Made by a program: the position numbers and the translations under genes. Below, in pieces: positions 35,075 to 46,295 of a DNA stretch of 64,000 bases. Position 1 is the first letter of the stretch, and each line of letters begins with the position of its first letter. The DNA comes from Myrica gale. Lineage: Eukaryota; Streptophyta; Magnoliopsida; Fagales; Myricaceae. The stretch spans positions 11,179,501 through 11,243,500 of the forward strand of contig OZ005606.1 of NCBI GenBank assembly GCA_963930655.1, in the 5' to 3' direction. The notes under the pieces were generated by a model. That model saw only the letters and a list, made by a program, of their open reading frames with translations, searched no databases and was not told the origin of the DNA.

Positions 35075-36390
35075 ATGGCTAGCAGTTCTTTTCAAAACAC
35101 TGAACAATATGAACTAGATAGTCAGATTCTTCATTATTACTTGTCTGGTAACTTTCCATTTTTTTTTCTAGTATTTTATTTAATGTGTTTGGATGCAAAG
35201 AAAACTCTTAATCCGAACTATATGTTACGTACGGAGAGTAACTTGAACACAATTTTTTTCTAATGCCAATGAACTGTAGGCAATGGTGCAATCAACAGCC
35301 GAAAACTCGTGGAGATCTTCATATACAGGAGTTCCCATGAGTTCAAGCTCATTCGCCAAACTTATGCTGCTCTCTATGGTCAGAATGTTCTTCATCTCTT
35401 TTCAGATATCCAAAGGAATAATCCATTTGCTGTGAGTGTGCTCGCTTGAAATTAAATTTCCTTTTGTTTTCTTCCTTCTTTTAAACAACAAATTACATAG
35501 AGATGTATTACTACTATACCTACAATGTTGAAAATATGTTTGCATATACAGAGGGCAGCTTATCTTCGCATGATTGATCCGCAAGAGCGTGATGCTGAAA
35601 TGATGAGGAATTCGCTGTTTGGAGGGAGCGTGAATCTTAGCACTCTGATTGAGATTGCTTGCACCCGACCTTCTTCGGAGCTGCACTGCATTAAGCAGAC
35701 CTATCGCTCAAAATACAACTCTGATCTCGAGCAAGATGTCACGAACAAAATCAGTGGGGGATTCAAAGAGGTGCGTAACTGCTTGCGTCTTTGAGACGAC
35801 ACTCCAATTTTTTTTTTAAAAAAAATTCCAAATCCTATCTTTTGAAGTGCTTCTTGGTATATATTCCTTAGATTTTGCTGGCAGTTCTGAAGTCGTGTCG
35901 CAGCTATGGTGGGAAAGTGGACATGAGCAGGGCCATGTGCGATGCCAAGACTCTGTATGAAGCTGTGGGAAGTGGGAGAACTGTGGACCAGAAGACCATC
36001 ATTTCGGTTTTAAGTCAACGGAACACTGGCCAAGTCAAAGCCATCCTGGTCTCCTACAAACAGCTCTACGGCCACGAATTCTCCAAGTCAATGAATCAAA
36101 GCAAATGCGGGCAATTCGGAATAGAAGTCCGAATCGTTGTTCGATGCATGCAAAATCCTGAAAAGTTCTTTGCTAAGCAACTTCGGATGAGGAATGCTGA
36201 TGCTCGAGAGATTTTGATTCGAACAGTGATTACTAGGTCCGAGATAGATATCAAAGAAATTAACGAGGCTTTTGCAGCTAAAACGGGCAGATCCCTTGAG
36301 AACCTTGTGAGAAGGGAATTCAACAACAGTAAAGATAGGAGCAATGAAATTGCAGCTGGCATCTTGATTGGGCTGGTGAAACGTAATTGA
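35075..36390 (+). CDS. Annexin with degenerate calcium sites
   Basis: Annexins bind acidic phospholipids, usually through calcium, at the cytosolic face of membranes. Exons are 35075-35147, 35280-35431, 35552-35770 and 35872-36390, giving 320 residues, the normal plant annexin length. The start is MASSSFQNTEQYELDSQILH. Four annexin repeats are visible by their cores: FIYRSSHEFKLIRQTYAALY, ACTRPSSELHCIKQTYRSKY, VLSQRNTGQVKAILVSYKQL and VITRSEIDIKEINEAFAAKT. The type II calcium motif GxGT followed by an acidic residue about 38 positions later is not intact in any repeat: repeat 1 has SGNGAIN, repeat 3 GSGRTVD and repeat 4 RNADAR. The frame and splice sites are sound, so the gene is probably expressed and may bind membranes without calcium. 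It belongs to a divergent plant annexin clade; the exact class is not assigned. Confidence 0.93.
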
Positions 36391-36604
36391 ACAGCAGTGG
36401 AGCCCATTGGGCCAAAGACACTATACTACAAGAAGGAATTTGTCCAAGGGGCCTCCAGATCTTTAGTATTTTTGGTCCTGTACAGATTGTTCTGCCATAC
36501 CATATGGGATTGGCGGCACCTATTGAACGAGATATTCTTTTCTAAAACAAGCGGATAATATATTTTGCAGATAAAAATATCAAAGTTGCATTTACTGTTG
36601 CTCC

Positions 36605-36850
36605 TGTTAGGTCACGTGAACATACGGCGCCCACGTGGATAGTGAAGACGCATTTCCTGTTCATTGTAATCAAGTACCATGATCGTGATCGCTAACGTCT
36701 CTCTAGCCGTACTCTTTTACCCTACGTTTCGGTATACATAGATATATATATATGGGAGAGAGATATAGACACGCGCAATGATGAACGAGTGACCTTCGTT
36801 CCGTGTTGCTGACTGCTGTGAATCTCGGTTCTGTATGTGCTTTGCATACA
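36605..36850. repeat. Possible solo LTR
   Basis: A 246-bp block starts TGTTAGGTCACGTGAACATA and ends TTTGCATACA, with a TATA-like run near 36744. The TG..CA ends and size fit a small copia LTR. No target duplication was found. Confidence 0.3.
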
Positions 36851-37291
36851 ATAAATGACCAGTTACAGTATCAGACTTTAAAAGAAACAGCACTGGTTAA
36901 CTTATCTGCAATGAATAGGTGAAGGACCTGTACCTCTTTGGCTCTTTTGCTCCCTCGGTACTCATACTTCGAACCTGAAAAGCTTATTTGCCTCTCAGAT
37001 TCAGCTGACTGCAAATACTGCACAAAGGAACGAACTCTCTGACGAAAAAGAGCGCCGACTCGTCCCTTCAGTATGTACATTGAAGTTATTGAACAGGCAA
37101 TTAGTACCCAGTGGTTTTTAAGCTGTATCCTTATAGGATTTAGGCTGCTGCTGCCTGACATATTAGAGATAGCAGCTCGACCTTTCTGGGCATTAGTCGA
37201 GCCATAAAAAATTGAGAACTTTTAATATTAAAAAAATTAATTAATTAATTAAAATTCAAAAACTAACAAACTAATGAATTAAAAAAATCAT
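36851..37291. other. Spacer, no gene recognised
   Basis: A minus-strand open frame of 96 codons (36871-37161) has no domain I know. It could be a small plant gene exon, but conservation cannot be judged. Confidence 0.25.
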
Positions 37292-37346
37292 TTACCAATG
37301 AATAGTTTATATACAACGAGATGACAAATAACTAACTAACTAATTA
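37292..37346 (-). repeat. Inverted fragment of the downstream copia LTR
   Basis: Read on the minus strand, this matches the LTR end at about 43392-43442: GTCATCTCGTTGTATATAAA followed by CTATTCATTGGT. It is in the opposite orientation to the element at 38.8-43.4 kb. Confidence 0.75.
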
Positions 37347-37806
37347 TCAAAGGGGTAGACAGGTGAGGAAATCGGCTAAGGCCCTATTATAAAGTCTATA
37401 TTATAATAAGATTAAAATTTTTAAATTATGAAGGCCTATATTATAGCAAAATTAACGTTAAGGGAAGAAAAAAAAAACCTAAAATTTTTCAGATAAAACT
37501 TAATTAAAATCCTATAAAATAGGAATATTTAAAAATTAGAAATAAATAACTCATCCTATAAACTAGCACACTTTTCAAAATAATAGCATCATTAGCTCAA
37601 TCCCAACTACCACAGTTACGTACTTAATTACTCAAACAATTAAATTCTAACTTAATTTTTCAACGGTACACAACTATTTTATTGCTAATTAAGTTCTCAA
37701 ACAATTAAATTCTAACTTAATCTTAACAATAAAGTGAAAGTCATTTTTTAAGCAATTCAGTAGCACACCAATTATGGCTAACATGAAAGGTAACAAACAA
37801 TGTGTG

Positions 37807-38260
37807 CAAAAAAGGCCTTATTGAAATTAGCAGAAGTTAGTGAAGATCCTAAGACAAGGAGTGAAGTTAAATGATTAGCAATCTATGAGATTGAAACTTT
37901 GAATTTCTATTAGGAATGAATATCTGGTATAAGATATTGTTTGCTGTAAATTCAGTTAGTAAGAACTTACTACTTGAAAATATGCGTATAGATCTTGCTA
38001 TGGATAAATTAAAGAGACTTATTTCTTATTTAAAAAATTACAGAGAAAATGATTTTAAATCTGCTTTGGATTTATCTAAACAAGTTGCAGTCGATATGGA
38101 TATAAAAGTTGTATTCCCTAAAAAGCGTGTCATTCAATTGAAGAAACAATTTGATGAAAATGATGATGAGATTATGAAATCAGCATAAGAATCTTTTAAA
38201 ATTGATTATTTTTATTATATTGTAGATCAAGCAATATCTTACATACAATATAAATTTGAA
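37807..38260 (+). pseudogene. hAT-like transposase fragment (TTF/ZMYM1-type)
   Basis: The text matches plant hAT-like proteins of the zinc-finger MYM 1 type. KALLKLAEVSEDPKTRSEVK is followed by a stop, then LAIYEIETLNF, then (frame from 37916) FAVNSVSKNLLLENMRIDLA, LISYLKNYRENDFKSA and KKQFDENDDEIMKSA. Several in-frame stops and frame changes occur, so it is dead. A MULE MITE starts at 38269, just past the readable part. Confidence 0.75.
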
Positions 38261-38268
38261 TTATTTTT

Positions 38269-38740
38269 GGGGAATATTCATAGTTAGCCCCATAAGTTTG
38301 GCCAAAAATCAAATAGCCCCCTTAAGTTTCGTTTCCGCGATTTAAGCCTCATAACTTTTGAACATCATCAATTCTAGCCCTCCGTCTAAATTAGGCGTTA
38401 CATCCGAAGGAAAATCATGTAAAATGACCAAAATGCCCCTCCAAGAGAAAATTACAAAACAAATTCATGAAAAATAAAAATATATTTTTTTAAAATAAAA
38501 CTATTGAAACTTTATTTCAATAATATATTTATTTCTTAAATTTTTATTATTTTTTAAAATTTATTCTTGGAGGGGCATTTCGGTCATTTTGCATGATTTT
38601 CTGTCGGATTTAACGCCTAATTTAGACGGGGGCTAGAATTGATGATTTGCAAAAGTTATGAGGCTTAAATCGCCGAATTGAAACTTAATGGGCTATTTGA
38701 TTTTTGGTCAAACTTATGGGGCTAACTATGAGTTTACCCC
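38269..38740. mobile_element. MULE-type MITE, long arms, 9-bp TSD
   Basis: It starts GGGGAATATTCATAGTTAGC and ends GCTAACTATGAGTTTACCCC. The arms of about 190 bp pair almost throughout (including GGAGGGGCATTT.GGTCATTTT). A perfect 9-bp duplication attattttt flanks it (38260-38268 and 38741-38749). Length 472 bp, AT-rich centre, no coding capacity. It sits at the edge of the hAT transposase relic. Confidence 0.92.
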
Positions 38741-38839
38741 ATTATTTTTAAAATAAGATGACATAAAAATTTCTAGTTTAATTTTAATTTTGAATTTTTT
38801 AAGTTTTGAATTTAATTTAACTGTTTTTTCTTTGTTCGT

Positions 38840-41800
38840 ATACTCAAATCATGCCTTCATAGAACATGATGATCAGCTTCTTTCTCCTTCAATTCAACCT
38901 TCTCCTCCATTTCAACCTCTTTTATTCTATCCTCCTATGTTTCTGGATCAACCAAATCCTGCTTACTGAAATTCATTCTCTGATTCTATGAATGAAACAC
39001 CTTCTAATCCCTTATACATGCATCATGTCAAGAACCCTAGTGTGATTTTAGTATCGTAACCTCTCTTTGGAACTCAGAATTATTCCAACTAGAATCGTTC
39101 AACGACTATGGCCCTCACCATCAAGAACAAACTAGGTTTTGTTGATGGTTCAATCTTGAAGCTAGATCCGACTCATGATTCTTACTACTCCTAGTCTCGG
39201 TGGTAACATGATGGTTACATCCTGGTTGTTCAATTATATCTTCACGGATATTGCAGCTTCCGTGATGTACATCGATTATGCCAGACACATTTGGAGGGAT
39301 TTACGTGAAAGATTCACGCAATGGTCCACGAGTCTTTCATATAAGGAAAAACTTTGCTACACTTACTCAGGACAGTACTTTCGTGAGTAATTACTTTACA
39401 AAGTTAAAAATGTATTGGGAAGAGCTACAAGCATACTGCTCTCTTGATGCGTGTATGTGTGGTTCTGAATGCAAGGCCACCAAATCTATTCTTGCTGGAC
39501 AGGAGCAAGAATTCATTATTCAATTTTTAATGTGCTTAGACGAGAAATTTTCTCATATTCGAGGTCAATCCTTTTATCTGATCCATTGCCACGGATAAAT
39601 AAAGTGTTTTTTCTCATCATACAAAAAGAGGAGCAACTCAGTATCAGTCCAGTTTCCATAGTAGACTTAGCTGTGATGGCTATTAAGACTGATACACGAC
39701 CTTCTAGAGGCAAATATTGTTCTAAACCTGTTTGTACCCAATGTGGTAAAAATGGTCACACGGTTGACAAGTTACCGTTTACATGGTTTCCCTCCTAGTT
39801 TCAAGTTCACCAATAGTAAGTCCATGGCTTCAGCTCACAATGTCAATACTGATCAACAACAAACTTCATTACCTGGGTTGTCTACAATTCAAGGACAGTG
39901 TCAAACTCCCATTTCTTTTCTCCAAAATCAATCATTTCAGACCTCTCCTTCTCCAATCATCTCAGCTGTTAACCAAGTTTTGTTTCCTTCTCATCAAACC
40001 ACTTCTTCTACTCTTGTTCCCAATTTTTCAAGTATTATTTTACTTCCATCTATTATTCCTACACACGGTTTATGCCATATTACTCAATCTCAAAATCATT
40101 CAAACTATTGGATTCTTGATACCAGGGCTACTGACCATACTAGTAGATTAACATATGATCTTTTTTGTTATTTGATTTTTCTTAATCAACACTGTTATAT
40201 CCAGGACATTATCAAAAGGAGGACGATTGGAGTTGCTAAAGTTTTTAGAGGCCTATATCATTTACTGCAGCAATCTAATGCTTCTTTTGATTCTAGACAA
40301 GTTGTTTCCCTTGGTTCATGTAATATGAGTTCACAAAAAACTAGTTTTATTTGGCATTGCCGATTGGGCCACCCTTTTGACTCACAATTACAGTTATAAA
40401 GCTTGATTTACCTGTTTGTTCGTCTCATATATTGCAAACTCCCTCTCACTGTTCTGTTTTTCATTTGAGCAAACAGAAAAAACTACCTTTTCAAGATAGC
40501 ACCTCTCACACTCAATCTCCATTTCAACTTATCTATTGTGATATCTGGGGTCCCTTCCAGTCATTTCATATAATGGTTTTCGCTATTTTTTAACCACTGT
40601 TGATGAATATTCACGATGTACATGGGTACATCTTCTTAAAGCTAAATCTGAAACTAGACTGCACATTCAAAACTTTTGTCACATGGTTGAAAACCAATTC
40701 AATACTTCAGTCAAAACACGTCGTTCTGATCAGGGTTTAGAGTTTAACATGTGTGATTTCTTTAACCTCAAAGGCATCCTCCATCAAAGGAGTTGTGTCT
40801 ATACACCTCAGCAAAATTCAATCGTTGAAAGAAAATACCAATATATCCTAAATGTAGCTAGGTCCTTAAGGTTTCAAGCTCACTTACCTATTCATTTCTG
40901 GAGTGATTGTATTCTCACTGTCGTGCATACCATCAATAGACTTCCTACAAATATCATTCAAAATCATTCTCCTTTTGAAATTCTTTTTAAACAACAACTC
41001 AATTACGACTTGTTTACAACCTTTGGATGTCTAGCATATGCTTATACTCATCCTCACACCTGAAACAAATTTCAGCCAAGAACCATACCTTGTATTTTTC
41101 TTGGATACTTTCAAGGAATCAAATGTTTTAAGCTTTTTGATCCTGCTACTCGACATATCATTATCTCTAAACATGTTATTTTTCATGAAGAAAATTTTCC
41201 CTTTCATAATTCTACTTCTGGTTTACCAACTTCAACTTCTCCTGCTTCATTTCAGCACCTTGTTTTTCCTCAATTTCCCGATCCTATTTTGGATTATTCT
41301 CCACATCTCTCCACTAGAGATCACCCTTCACATGTTCCTACATATAACCTTTTTTTTGTCCCTCTTCATAATTCTTCCCCTGTTTTTAGAAAACAGCCTT
41401 CATGTATTTCAAATAATCCTTCACCTCTTCAGTCTTCACATGAGAACATTCCTGCTACTTCATTTGTTCCTGTAATCCCTACCACTGCTATTCCATATAT
41501 TCTGCAGTACCTTTGGTTCCTCGCAGATCGTCTAGAATCAAACGAAAAGCCTATTTATCTGCAGGAATATCACTGTCAACTGGCCCAATATACTTCTAGC
41601 AACTCATATCAAGTCTCGGATATAGGTTCCTATTATTTCTTCACCCTTATACCCTATATCTTCATATATCTCTTATTCCAAATTATCTTCTATCCATCAT
41701 ACTTTTACATTAGTTGTTTCTAGTCATATAGAACCTAAATGATTTCATGAGGCAGTAAAATTACCTGAATGGAGGGAGGCTATGAGAGTTGAATCACAGC

Positions 41801-43450
41801 TCTTGAATTAAACAACACCTGGATTTTGACTGATCTACCTCATGACAAGACTGTCATTGGTTGCAAATGGATTTACAAGTGCAAATTTCGTGCTGATGAT
41901 ACTTTTGAAAGGCACAAGGCACGCCTTGTTGCAAAAGGGTATACTCAGCAAGAGGGAATTGACTATTTCGATACTTTCTCCTCTGTTGCAAAGTTAACAA
42001 TTGTTTGTTGCTTATTGGCCTTGGCAACAATTAACAACTAGAGTTTACATCAACTCAATGAAAATAATGCTTTTTTACATGGGGAGTTAGATGAAGAAGC
42101 TTTTATGAAACTTCCTCCAGGATTCTCACATGGAGGTTACTCTCGGGTATGCAAGTTGACAAAATCCCTTTATGGGTTGAAACAAGCTAGCAGACAATGG
42201 TTCAACAAGTTTTCCACTACACTGATTTCTTTTGGATTTCAGCAGTCTAAGTCAGATTATTCCCTCTTTACTAAGTCGACTAAATCTGTCTGTGTTGCTT
42301 TGTTGGTGTATGTAGATGATATTGTAATTGCTAGTAATTCCCATGATTCAGTTGCTGCCTTAAAAACTTGGTTAGATTCACAGTTCAAGCTTAAGGATTT
42401 AGGACCACTCAAGTTTTTCCTTGGACTTGATGTTGATAGGTCTGCTGCTGGAATTTTCTTATGTCAAAGGAAATATACTCTTAAACTTCTTGTTGCCTCT
42501 GGTTTTTTAGCTTCTAAGCCAGCCAACACACCGATGGACAATAACTCAAGACTTAATGGTTCAGATGGTATTTTATTAGCTGATCTCAGTTCTTACAAGA
42601 GATTGGTGGGTCAACTATTGTACCTAACAATTACGAGGCCCGATGTGTGTTTTGCTGTTAATATTTTGAGTCAATTTCTTTCAGACCCGAGACAACCTCA
42701 TCATGATGCTGCCATGAAAGTCCTTAAGTATCTCAAGACCAACCCTGGCCAAGGCATTTTTTTTTTCAGCTCATCTTTTTCAGCTTAAAGCCTTATGTGA
42801 TTCAGATTAGACAGCTTGCCCCGATACTAGACGATTAGTCTCTGGTTTCACTATTTTTCTTGGAGATTCCCTTATTTCATGGAAATCTAAGAAGCAAGTG
42901 ATCATCAGCCGCTCCTCAGCTGAAGCCGAGTATCAGTCTATGACAGTCACCTGTTGCGAGTTGAAGTGACTCACTACCTTACTCAGAGACTTTCTCATTG
43001 ATCATCATCAACCGACTCTTTTATTTTGTTATAGCAAAGTTGCTCTTCACATTGCAGCAAACCCTGTCTTCCATGAGCGGACCAAACATATTGACATAGA
43101 TTTTCATTTGGTCTGGGACATGGTACATCAGCATCTTATCAAGACACTACACGTCACAACAGAGCATCAACTAACTGGTCTTCTAACTAAACCCTTGTCT
43201 TTTGATAAAGTTAAGACTCTTGTAACCAAGCTTGAACTCTTAAATATACATAGTCCAGCTTGAGGGGGGCTATTAGAGATAGTTAAATATAACTACAGCT
43301 GTTAAAGCTGTTACATGTTAGTTATGATAGTTAGTAATAGCTGTTACATGTGTTTAGAAAAAAAACAGCTGCTACATGTTAGTTATGATAGTTAGTCAGT
43401 TATTCGTCATCTCGTTGTATATAAACTATTCATTGGTTAATGAGAAAGAC
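38840..43450 (+). mobile_element. Ty1/copia retrotransposon, heavily decayed
   Basis: All copia pol modules occur in the proper order but in shifting frames. A gag part begins at about 39108 (TLTIKNKLGFVDGSI). The CCHC knuckle is at about 39735 (CTQCGKNGHTVD), without its final Cys. Protease is at about 40106 (WILDTRATDHTS). The integrase zinc finger (WHCRLGHPF) and core (SDQGLEF, PQQNSIVERK) lie at about 40354-40830. Reverse transcriptase runs from 41830 to 42788 with LLVYVDDIVIASNS at about 42300. RNase H ([16 protein letters not shown]) continues to about 43200. Stops and frameshifts interrupt every module. A polypurine tract GAGGGGGG at 43263-43269 precedes the LTR text, which contains duplicated TTACATGTTAGTTATGATAG phrases. 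No intact 5' LTR was found. Confidence 0.93.
43262..43442 (+). repeat. 3' LTR remnant of the copia element
   Basis: It starts just after the polypurine tract. The phrase TTACATGTTAGTTATGATAG is present twice (about 43312 and 43372), and the block ends near GTATATAAACTATTCATTGG. The matching inverted fragment is at 37292-37346. Confidence 0.6.
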
Positions 43451-43612
43451 ATGTGGAGTTAGTGAAAAAGTGAAAAAATAGATTATTTGAATGAATTTTT
43501 TATATTTATTTGGAGTGAAAAGTGGTGATTTGACGAGGATAGAGAGAATTTTGGGAAGTTATTTTATTAGGGTGAAAATTTTGGGGGCTCAAAATTTTTG
43601 TTCTCAAACATC
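43448..43612. repeat. Copy of the common short MITE family, directly at the copia LTR end
   Basis: It contains TTAGTGAAAAAGTGAAAAAA and ATTTTGGGGGCTCAAAATTT, the same order as in 32078-32251. The left end is truncated where the copia LTR stops. Confidence 0.55.
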
Positions 43613-44202
43613 TCACATATACCAACATATATTTTTGTACTTCTGTTGCACATGTAAGACGTCTCATGTGGAAGTACAATTTTATTTCAATTTATGTTTG
43701 AAAAATCTTTTAATGGGATTATCAAATCTTTGGACTCAACGTAGTGTTTAAGGAAAATCTAACTAGTTGTCTAGTTGAACTATTACTTTTGGATTAAACC
43801 AAATTTAGATGAATAAACTCTTGCACTATTGTATCGATAATCATAACTACAATATAGTTATTATTAAGTGAAGTGTAATTTAGACCTAATATATGTACAA
43901 CATTGAATTCGAGTTTTTATTTGCATACAATCAGAATAAATTAATCTTTCTCACTCTCGATCATTTTTTTTGGTTTTATCGGATCTTGTTTTCCTATAAT
44001 TTCTAAAATATTGCAGGGGATGCAATTCTTCAAATTTGGACCGTCCGTTTGAAATGCGCGGTGAAGATAAAGACATATCATCTATTCCCGTGATTTCTCT
44101 ACTCCATATCATTCATTCGCGTAATAAGGCTTAAGAATTATAGAAAATATGTACTTACAGAGAACTAACGGCACCCATATGCACTTCTCAGTTTATTTGA
44201 TA

Positions 44203-44386
44203 GTGTTTGATTGTAAAAATTTTGGAGTGTTAGAGTTTGTACCAGAGTGAAGATAGATGATTTGAATGAATTATTTATATTTATTTAGAGTGAAAAATGA
44301 TGATTTGATAAAGAGAGAATTTTGAGGAGTTATTTTACTGGGATGAAAATTTTGGAAGGTGAAAATGTTGGGTCTCAAACATCTCC
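44203..44386. repeat. Copy of the common short MITE family
   Basis: It opens GTGTTTGATTGTAAAAATTT, contains TTTATTTAGAGTGAAAAATG and closes GGGTCTCAAACATCTCC. It is close to the copy at 43448. Confidence 0.6.
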
Positions 44387-46295
44387 TTAAATCTAGCTAT
44401 TTTTTTATTTGGTTTTGAAAATATTTTTTATTTAATGATTAAGAAAAAAAATTTGAGATATGTTTTTTAGGTATTTGTGTGAATGGTGGGGTCCACAAAA
44501 AAGATTTTTGAATTTTTTTTTGAAATTTATTCTCTTAGAGATTGTGAGAGTAAAAAAATATGTTTGGATGAAGATTTTTATGAGATGAGTTTTTATAGGT
44601 TTTTGTAAATTTTTTTTATTTTTGTGTTATTTTTTTATAGAAATTGATACGAATGATTAGATATAAATTTTTTTCATCGAGGATTGAAATGTTTTGTGAC
44701 TGAAAAAATCATGTTTGTATTGAAAAATATTTTTAAAATAAAAAAACGTTTTTAAAATTATTAACCAAATATGGCTTGGGTTTCGAAAACATGGATGAAT
44801 TGAAAACATCTCTGCCCTTTATCTCACATGGTCGGTCCAGATCTTAAAAATTTCGGTGACACGAGTATTGATACTGGGTTCCCGGTACCTGGTCTAACTG
44901 GTGCCGATGTAGGTTTAATTTTTTGAAAAATCGAGGTAAACCGAGATTTTTTTTTTAGTTTTTTTAGTTTAGTTTCTACTCAATAATTTAAACTTTAGTT
45001 TCACCTCAAGACGTAGTATTCTAGAAGCATGACAAAGTCTACTTAATAGTTTAGTTTCACCTGAATATTTGAGATTTGTTGTTTGTTTTGTCTAATCAAA
45101 TACTTACATTCAAGTTACCAAGAAGTTTGCTAGGTGAATGAATAAATTATTTAAAATTTTGGTAGAAAAAATTACAAATTTATTGTATTTAGAAGGGTAT
45201 ATATGAAGACATTAGAATCATAATTAAAAAGTTTAATGTCAAACTTTGGTAAGTACATCGCATAATATACGTCAAGAGGTCGAGATTCTACCACGAAAAA
45301 TTGTCAAATCACTGTATGAGTTTAAGAGTTTTTATGAAATTTTAACAAATTGTCTAAATTTATAATTTATAAAATTGACAAATCACTATTAAATTTATAC
45401 CATGTTTGCAAAATCAGTCACTCAATTACATTTTAGTTCAAATTTCTAATACATTTTAGTTCAAAAATTCAGATAGAGTCATCACGTTTGACCAGCGTTT
45501 GACAAGCGCTCGAGCGCTTTAAAAAATTGCTGAATTTTTAGATTTTCCTTGTGAAACCAAAGAAAATCCTACTAGATTTTGAACATGTTTTAAAATTGTT
45601 ATTGATTTGTTAATTAGAGGGAAAACACATATTCTCCCCTCTAAGTGTTGTTAGGGTCTAAACTGGATTTTTCAAAAGATAATAGTTTCTACTTACAATG
45701 ACGTCTCTATTACTTTGGACTTTAAATTCTCATTTTATCTTTTAAGATGATCTTTAATTTTATTGATTTTGGAATTTGGATTTCATTAGTTTAGATTTTA
45801 TTGAGATGTGATTAATGGACCAAAAGAAAAAAAGAAAAAATACATTGGGCCAATGCTAAAAAATGGTTCAATATGAATGTAGGATAACCGGAAACCGCCA
45901 CCGCTAAATGTCGGTTTTTGCCCTTAACAGTGTAGGTGTAGGGATAATTTTTTCAAAACCGGCATATCCGATGTAGGTGCCGGTTCTTAACGGTGTGAGT
46001 GTAGGGGACAATTTTTTCAAAACCGGCCTCCTCAGTGTATTTGACGGTTTTATACGGAGTTGTGCAGCCCTACTGAGTAGGCTTGTCTGACTCTGACCAA
46101 GCGTAAGCGTGAGGACACCTGTAATACGAAAGTGTCCTTTTAGGGGATCCTCTACCTCCTGGTACCCGTCTATTGGATTTATCTATCCTATAGCCTATAG
46201 CCTATAGCAATACCCAATAGATACTCCATAAACCACACCCTAATGGCCTAAATAATCCAAAACCCCACGAGATCGAAGTTTTTTCTTTGGGCGCA
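44387..46295. other. AT-rich spacer with a short tandem pair
   Basis: No gene was recognised. A unit of about 70 bp containing TAATTTTTTCAAAACCGGC and GGTGTAGGG occurs twice in imperfect tandem at about 45910-46050. Upstream is low-complexity AT-rich DNA. Confidence 0.4.
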
